Both the position numbers and the translations under genes were made by a program. A stretch of DNA of 64,000 nt from assembly GCA_020747015.1 (NCBI GenBank), contig JAGTJM010000064.1:1-64000 (forward strand), in the 5' to 3' direction. Each line of letters opens with the position of its first letter. Position 1 is the first letter of the stretch. Positions 57,501 to 64,000 of the stretch are shown one piece after another. This DNA is from Pyrenochaeta sp. MPI-SDFR-AT-0127 (Eukaryota > Ascomycota > Dothideomycetes > Pleosporales > Cucurbitariaceae). The notes below the pieces were generated by a model that was given only the letters and a program-made list of their open reading frames with translations, was not told the DNA's origin and did not search any database.

Positions 57501-58447
57501 CACCGATGCAATGCTTAAAGGCTTCCGTGTAGAATTGTCTAGTGTCTAGTATTAACACTGTCTTGTGTACACGAAATCGCCTAGTAAATCTTAGCTGTTT
57601 ACAGTGCTTTAGTGCACCAGAAAGCCATTGAGAAGTCCATTTTTTTCAGGACAACTGTAGAACTGTAGGCATTCGTACTGCTTGATTCTGTCACCGGCTT
57701 GATGACATTTGATCTGCCATACTCCGATGAGCCAAGTATCCTCAGTTTGTGCGTGCCTCCACATCCGGTTTCTTGAGCAATTTCGGGTCCCGAAGCTTTC
57801 GATTTCATCAAGATCTAGGCAGACCCCTGAGCAAGTAGATCTCCTTCGTCATAATGTACGCACAATTCATAGATGAACGACTTACAGTTGCTTTCCAACT
57901 ATCATGAATTTATGAAACAAGCTTCGTAAGCTTATTTCGTGCCCCTCCATGGCTGATGTTCTATATTGACTTCTGCCAATGAAGTTATTGAATTGGAGTT
58001 GCATGCCTCGCGCTTTTTGTTCCTGCAAATAAGGCTTCCGAGTGGCCATTCACAGTTTCCTACCACACAGTACATTAGGGCGTCGGATGTGGCGGAAGCA
58101 AATTCCCTCATCTTGAATTGGCATATGATCAAAATTGAAGAGTCAACATGAAGATATGACATCGAATTGACAGTTTTTGAGATGGTGGCCGAAGCTGCAT
58201 ATCAGCCAATCATCGCTTGGCGCCATGATTATTCCACAAGACGTCATCGCTCAAGACATCACTTCGCACCTCGATTTCCCAACGCATTCTCAGCCACAAT
58301 AGTCACGCTGACATGAAATTAGTCTTCCACGTTCATCGTCTCACAGTTTAAAACACTATTACAGGCATTTTCCTGACACGATCCTGCGTGCCTTCTATCC
58401 TGTCCTCCTTGTATTACTGGATTCATCATTAGCATATATTTCCAGTT
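54583..58447. other. AT-rich gene desert
   Basis: 3.9 kb without a supported gene. The longest frame (57101-57448, 115 codons) is hydrophobic but has no recognisable feature. The composition suggests non-coding or decayed sequence. Confidence 0.5.
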
Positions 58448-59997
58448 ATGGTTTACAGCCTTCATCACTTTACGTGTCAACGTATCACATTCCTTATATC
58501 AGGCCTCTTCCTCTTCTGTGTGCTGATCTTCACCTTGACGCCAATTGTTTCGCCACTACCACCATATACTGGACCTCACGAAGTTGGTATCCTGGATGTC
58601 GAGACTGTTGTTGAAAAGAGGATCATAAATGAAGCTACATCGAAAGAGACTGGGGAGAAACTGTTCGAGCTTGAGAATCTTGCTATTACATTGTATTATC
58701 CATCTTCTCTGTCTGCTATTTCACCTGGTTCGCGACCGTGGGCACGACCATGGCTTCCACAGCCCATCTCCTTAATAGGCGAGGGATACGCCAGACTCGC
58801 AGGCGCTTCTCGATTAAGTGCAGTCTTCACTTTTTCCCTTTGGCTCCTCGGATCGAGTACCGTGATTCCAGGTGTCGTAAACGCACCCATCCTCGCAGGC
58901 GCCGAAAAAGTTTTAGTTGACGAGAGTTCTGGTGTTGACGGTTTGGGCAATATCTTGCGCGCTGCTGAGAAAGAACACCAGGAGCTCAAACGTGATGAGG
59001 AATATGGAACTTTGCCATGTGTTGTTTTCACGCATGGTATGGCAGGTATGAGTCAAAGCTATTCGCATTATCTTGGGAGTATCGCAAGCCATGGATATGT
59101 AGTGGCTGCAGTTGAACACAGAGACGGAAGTGGGCCAGGCACTATCATCCATTACCCCAGCGGAAAGGAGAGAAAAGTCTGGCATTTGAAGCTGAAAGAC
59201 CTCGAGTCCAAGACTGGAATGACCGAGCTTGACCTCAAAGCTGCTCAGCTCGCCTTTCGGGAAGCAGAGATTAGCGAAACGATCAAACTCTTTGCGCAAC
59301 TCAACGCCGGAAATGCTCCTATTGTCAATCTCAAGCCCAAATCGCCTGTTGAGACCCTTTCTGGATTTAAGCATCGCCTCAACCTCTCCTCTATCACAGT
59401 TGCCGGTCACTCATACGGCGCGACTGGTGCTATGCAAGCACTCAAGGCCGCTGGGACCAAAGAGATGCCGATCAATGGTGGTATTGCTCTTGATCCAGGC
59501 AAGGGATCTGGGCCATTAAACAATGCCATCAACGTTCCAGTCCTGGTGATGCAGAGTAGCGAGTGGACGGACCAGCAGACGGAATTCTATGGACAGGGTT
59601 GGCATTTTGACGTGGTTAGGAAGATCTTAGAGAGTGTTAGAGAAGGTTGGTACATGACTCTAAGTACGTATCTACTGCAGGACTTCAGATAATGCTAAAG
59701 CACTAACACTGTGTAGCTGGCACTGCTCACCCTTCGTGTACGGATGCGCCTCTAATTGTACCTTGGGTCATGAAGCTTGTTACAGGATCAACGTTGGACT
59801 CTAGAGTTGCACTTCGAGAGTACATCAACGCATCTGTCCAATTTCTTGAATATTTGCAAACAGGCAAGAAAAGGGGTGTTCTGGAGAGCGATGTGACGAG
59901 TGCAGATGGAGCTTTAGGGGAAGCTGAAAAGCGTAAGACAATCAAAGGCCCATACGGGGCTGACTGGGAGATCCATGTAGTCCCGCAAACTAGTTAA
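58448..59997 (+). CDS. Platelet-activating-factor acetylhydrolase-like lipase
   Basis: Alpha/beta hydrolase of the group VII phospholipase A2 (PAF-AH) family, hydrolysing short or oxidised sn-2 acyl chains. Exons are 58448-59663 and 59717-59997, with a 53-base intron; the product has 498 residues. Residues about 11-38 (ITFLISGLFLFCVLIFTLTP) form a signal anchor, so it is probably a type II membrane or secretory-pathway protein. The family features are YYPSS, then FTHGMAGMSQSYSHYLGSIASHGYVV, the EHRDGSGPG segment, the nucleophile elbow AGHSYGATGAM, and an Asp in GIALDPGKG. The catalytic His should lie in the second exon segment; GTAHPSCTDAP is a good candidate. No paralogue is seen nearby. Confidence 0.88.
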
Positions 59998-60618
59998 GTA
60001 TTCAAGACTGGCTCTATTGGAGAGCCGTAAAAGAATAAATAGACGGTACGAAATTGTAAATTAATTCCTTAATAGGCCTAGATTGGTCCTCCACACAGCC
60101 CCGGCGCGATAGCAGTCGAAAACACCGTTATCAAATCAACCCAGACAAATTGCGTGCCACTTTTGGGTATCGAGCTCTTTCCCTCTAGGCCATTTCTTAA
60201 AAACCCAGCGTCAGATCTCGGAGATATCCTCTTCCGTCAAGATCTATTGCCGGTTCTGAATTAAGGAAACAAGCATTATGCCAGCCGTTTATCGCTCCGA
60301 GGTTACAACTGCCACGAATGGTTGGGCAACTTAGCAACTATCGCCCTCAGCATTTATGCTAGACGCACTGAAACATATTAGATTACTACCACTGAGTCCA
60401 AGTCGAATCCCCTTACTCTATCCCTATGAGCGAAAACAAAGCCTTAAAATCGTCTTACGCATCGAGGTTAACGAGTTATGCCTGTTCTCGTGCTCACAGA
60501 TCTGCTCTAAGCTCATATGACGTAGATGGAATGTTGATAGAAATCTGGTCTGTGGGGGTTTTTTTTCTTTTGGAAATTTGAACATAAATTAACCAAGAAG
60601 AACGCGGGCACAGTATGG
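59998..60618. other. Convergent 3' flanks
   Basis: AT-rich spacer between two converging genes; no supported gene. Confidence 0.5.
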
Positions 60619-62156
60619 TCAGAAGTCAATGATATAATCCTCTTCTTCACCTTCTTTGCGGCGACGAAGTGGTCTCCGTTCACCTATGTTTGCTCCATAT
60701 GTTTCCCAAACTCTTCATCCCGTTCTTCGCAACACCACCGCCGCCACTTCTTGGTTTCGTACGTGTTCTCTTTCCCTCCAACTTTTTACAACTGACATCT
60801 GCTTTCACTAAAATAAAGTTTTGGTCAAAAATATGTCCGTTCGCATTCCCACATCTCTCGAGCGCAGGAGCAAGCGCCAGCTCCACATGCCTTCCCTTAA
60901 CACTTCCCCCACGATATACGCCTGCTCCATGCCCATCATCCTCGAAGACATCCTCCATCTCGCTCTCATAAAACCCGTAACCCCAGTATTGATCCTTCTT
61001 TCCGCCAGTGAAGGTGACAAATCGATAATCTGCTCTTTGCCTTTTCATCTTGAGATCTAAAGCCACAGATGCTGAAACAATAGTGTGTAACTGATCTTTA
61101 CCGGCACGGAGGGATTGAGTAGACCACGGACGTAATTTGCGCCGCATGCGGCTGCAGAAACGAGATATACGCTTTAGCACGGGTGCGGCGTCGAAGGTGG
61201 GACGCCATTTACCGTCAACTTGCGGGACAAGAAGGTTCACAGTGTTTGATCGCCAGTGGTGGTATTCTTCGGCTTCGATCTCATTCTTCACCGCCTTTCG
61301 TAGGGTATCGTTGATAGGTCGTAGTTTTTTATCGCCCAACTTCCCTGCCCATACGTATCCGCATCCCTTCTGCCAATTGCTGAAGATCTTTTGCTGCAAC
61401 TTTGACCAGATGTACGCTTGAATCAGAAGCGGCCGGTCTTCCGAATGCTTCAGATATGCCGGATAGTTGTCGGTCAAACTTCCAAAGAGTTCTTTAGCCC
61501 GATGTATATGCGGTCGCTTGTTCCGGGCTCCTACGATACCACTAAAGTACTCCTCACTCCATATCCTCACTTCGTATCGCAAGGCGTGTAATTCCTCAAT
61601 TAGTGTCTTCTCTTCTGACTTGTAGACCACCGAAGCCCTGGCTGGTAATCCGTGTGGTCCCATGCTCTTCCTTTGCAGCTCCTTCCTCAGGGCATCACGT
61701 TCTCTTGTAACCTGGTAGAAGCGCTGGACCAGATCCTCCTGGCTGCTTCCAATCCTCACATCTGGTCTCGAAGGGCTCTTAGGCGGGACGAGCGGGCTAC
61801 CGATCACGCTCAGCCGATTTGGGCTGGGCGAAGTTGAATTGGATTCTTCAGAGGACGTTTCGGCCGATGTGGTCGTGATCTTGACATGAGGCGGGATGTA
61901 TTGAGTTCTCCGCCTGCTCCTCGGAATCAGCTCTTCCTCGTCCGACCATTCCCCATCCGCGTCAACAAAGGGGTTGGGTTCCATGTTTGGCGAGTCGATG
62001 GTCGAGGCGGACGGCGTTTCGTGGTCGATGACTTCAGCGGAGGGGCAGGTTAGCTTGAGGGACCTGAGGGTTGAGTCGCGAACGTCTGTTGACACGGCTC
62101 AGTCAGCGCACCGTCGATAACTTCGGGACTGATGCGCACCTGGGGATAAAGTCGGC
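60619..62156 (-). CDS. Uncharacterised protein with a Ser/Pro-rich start and a coiled-coil segment
   Basis: I do not recognise the family. No ATG begins the main frame. A 19-base first exon (62138-62156) giving MPTLSP joins through a 52-base intron to 62085, with G+AC making Asp (MPTLSPDVRDSTL). The main exon has DADGEWSDEEELIPRSRRR, a Ser/Thr/Pro-rich stretch, a heptad-like helix SQEDLVQRFYQVTRERDALRKEL, and a probably folded region with WSEEYFSG, IQAYIWSKLQQKIFSNWQKG, YVWAGKLG and YHHWRSNTVNLL. At the 3' end a 52-base intron (60711-60762) would move the frame to ERRPLRRRKEGEEEDYIIDF and a stop at 60619; without it the frame stops at 60680. A 45-base intron (60807-60851, a multiple of three) is also possible. 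Length is then 477 or 462 residues. Confidence 0.6.
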
Positions 62157-64000
62157 ATTTCAATGAGTGATGAATGTTCATGATACCATCCAATTGCAAA
62201 GATTGGGAGACGAGGCTCTCAGGGCCGCCAATGCCGGTACCCGCGTCTGATAGCTTGTCCCCAGGCTCAGCTCAGCTCAGATGTCGCTTCTAAGTAGCCT
62301 GGTTGGAGCCCGGCGGCGCGTTCAGAGGGCAAGATTTCGAGAATTGGTCGCATCTGTGGCGAAAATCCCGCAGAGGCTTTCCTGGACGTCGACATTGCGA
62401 AAAGCAAGCCTGGTTCACGTCGACCCAGCCTCACTGCACCGAAGCAGCCCTGGCGGTTGTGTCAACCACTCAGAACGAGCAGCAGGGGACGAGGGTGCCA
62501 GTCACGCCGGTTGACGTGTGACGATGCCTGGACCGCCTGCATGGCGGAACCCACGTCGCTCCCGCTCTGATTGGGTTGGACGCTCGGCTATCTGCTTCAG
62601 CCATGGCAACATTGCAGTGGACGTCAGGTCTCTCACTCGCACACTGGCTGTGTAACCAACAACCTCCCCAAGTCCGCGCCGTTTAAGGGCTTTGCACTTC
62701 CTATGATAGAAGCAGGTGCCATCTCCAACCCTGGAAATGCATACGTCAGAAATCCTGCTTGGAGTGTGCTTCGAGAATTAATCCCCGTGTTCGTAAGCTC
62801 CCACGCAATGTCTATGCGTTACTTTCACGGTCGATTTCCAATGCGGTTTGAGAGGCTGTTCTGCTCTCCAGTCATGATTGTGGCCCACGAATCTCGCTCA
62901 CATGTTCCTGACCAGATGAACAATATTTCTATAATTTTCTATCATCTTACCAGGCATACTCTTTTCGGGATATAGATTCCCGAACAATCATTGGAGATAA
63001 AATATGCAACAGATCTCTCAACAATGGTTGAAAGAGAAGTAAGGTTCTTTGGTACGGAGCCTGAAGGGACAATGATTCACAGCCAGCACCATATAAATAC
63101 TGTCCTCCACTGGCATTACTCGCCTGCAAACCTAAACGTCTAGCCAGAGTAGTATCTGAAAGTCTGGCTAGCTAACATACGTACCCCCTGCGTGATGTTA
63201 ATCGGTCTAACTCGTGGGTGTGCTTGCCAATCAGGTTAGCGGGGCGGTACATCACGTCGCTGCGCTGCTAACCGGTCCATCTTGATGACTCTCGTCTGAA
63301 AGCCGCACGAGCGGCAGCAACACCCTTGTCGACATTTGAGTGGACTAGAGATTCATCGTATAGGAGTTAGATAAACATGATTTCGCTCGAGGCGGCTCCG
63401 ACATACTTTGTGATGTTGATAGATCAATATACTCAATATACCTTTTATAATATTCAGTATTATGTACGTGGCATTATCTCTCTGGAATTACTTAAACATA
63501 TTCTCACGCTGTACCAGTATTCTGAAGTCTGATCCGTCGCTCCATTTTAAAGTCTGCAATCCCCACACCTTCCCTCAATCTACCAAGACCCAACATGGCG
63601 CCAGCAGGGTTAGCCCATGGAGGAGTGACTTCTAACATTACCCCTTTCACAAATTTACGACCCAGTGGCTCGCCTATATGAGCTTTGCGTGCCAGTGACC
63701 ATGAATCTCCATTGCTTTCTTAGTATTACAGCAAATGAGTCATGAGAGATATGTAAGTACCAGTGATGGATAGCACATTGAGTCTAACATTAACGCATTT
63801 CTGACCTTGGAAAGACTGTCAAGCAGGCATAAGCTACTGTTTTTTTCAGGTCACTCTCCATGCTAAGGTATGGATTCATTTTGCATGCAGCTGGGGCCAG
63901 GCATCTCGCCCTGTAAATACTATTCTCATATGATTAATACGTGATGGACATAAATTACCCAATCTAACATTATATTCCCATTCGCAAAAGCTCTCATGCG
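62157..64000. other. Intergenic region to the window end
   Basis: 1.84 kb. CTCAG repeated three times near 62263-62278. Frames of 77-134 codons at 62281-62975 have no recognisable feature. The last 1 kb is AT-rich. No supported gene, though one may continue beyond the window. Confidence 0.45.

Noticed and set aside
62571..62975. 134-codon frame near the window end
   Set aside because: No recognisable features and no splice support.

Overview
The window is nuclear DNA of a filamentous ascomycete, most likely a dothideomycete of the Pleosporales type. The genes are eukaryotic. They carry introns of about 45-70 bases with GTRNGT-like donors, CTAAC/CTRAY-like branch sites and YAG acceptors. The gene set is fungal: HIS3, RIT1, PHO88, SEC72, an FLX1-type carrier and a POS5-type NADH kinase. 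Exon boundaries below were worked out by hand from splice signals, reading frame and family conservation. No rRNA, tRNA, CRISPR array or intact transposon was recognised by eye.

Layout. 0.7-7 kb: HIS3, a tandem pair of related uncharacterised small genes, and the AP-2 mu adaptin. 7-14.5 kb: an F-box-like protein, mitochondrial ribosomal protein uL5m (MRPL7), a ubiquitin-specific protease ending in a CaaX box, and PHO88/SND3. 14.5-20 kb: gene-poor, with a PEBP-family gene and SEC72. 20-30.5 kb: a small frame-broken gene, an FLX1-like mitochondrial carrier, a copper amine oxidase, RIT1 fused to a DUF6314-like domain, and an LPLAT acyltransferase. 31-35.5 kb: a mitochondrial NAD(H) kinase with a frame break, a PAP2 lipid phosphatase and a LaeA-like methyltransferase. 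37-45 kb: a dense housekeeping block with glycyl-tRNA synthetase, RPF1, CAF1/POP2 and complex I NDUFB3. 45-51.8 kb: a gene desert. 51.9-54.6 kb: a large disordered CRIB-domain protein. 54.6-58.4 kb: a second AT-rich desert. 58.4-62.2 kb: a PAF-acetylhydrolase-like lipase and an uncharacterised conserved-looking protein. The last 1.8 kb has no supported gene.

Head-to-head pairs are common: AP2M/F-box, MRPL7/USP, LPLAT/NADK, GRS1/RPF1 and CAF1/NDUFB3. Translation, ribosome assembly and mitochondrial functions recur among them: MRPL7, RPF1, glycyl-tRNA synthetase, RIT1, NDUFB3, the NADH kinase and the carrier. Secretory and lipid functions also recur: SEC72, PHO88/SND3, AP-2 mu, LPLAT and PAP2. 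No secondary-metabolite cluster is evident.

The observations most worth following are the C-terminal farnesylation-type motif behind a polybasic tail on the deubiquitinase, the RIT1-DUF6314 fusion, the two AUG starts of glycyl-tRNA synthetase, the frame breaks at C-runs in the NADH kinase and in a small gene near 20.4 kb, and the paralogous pair of unknown genes at 2-4 kb.
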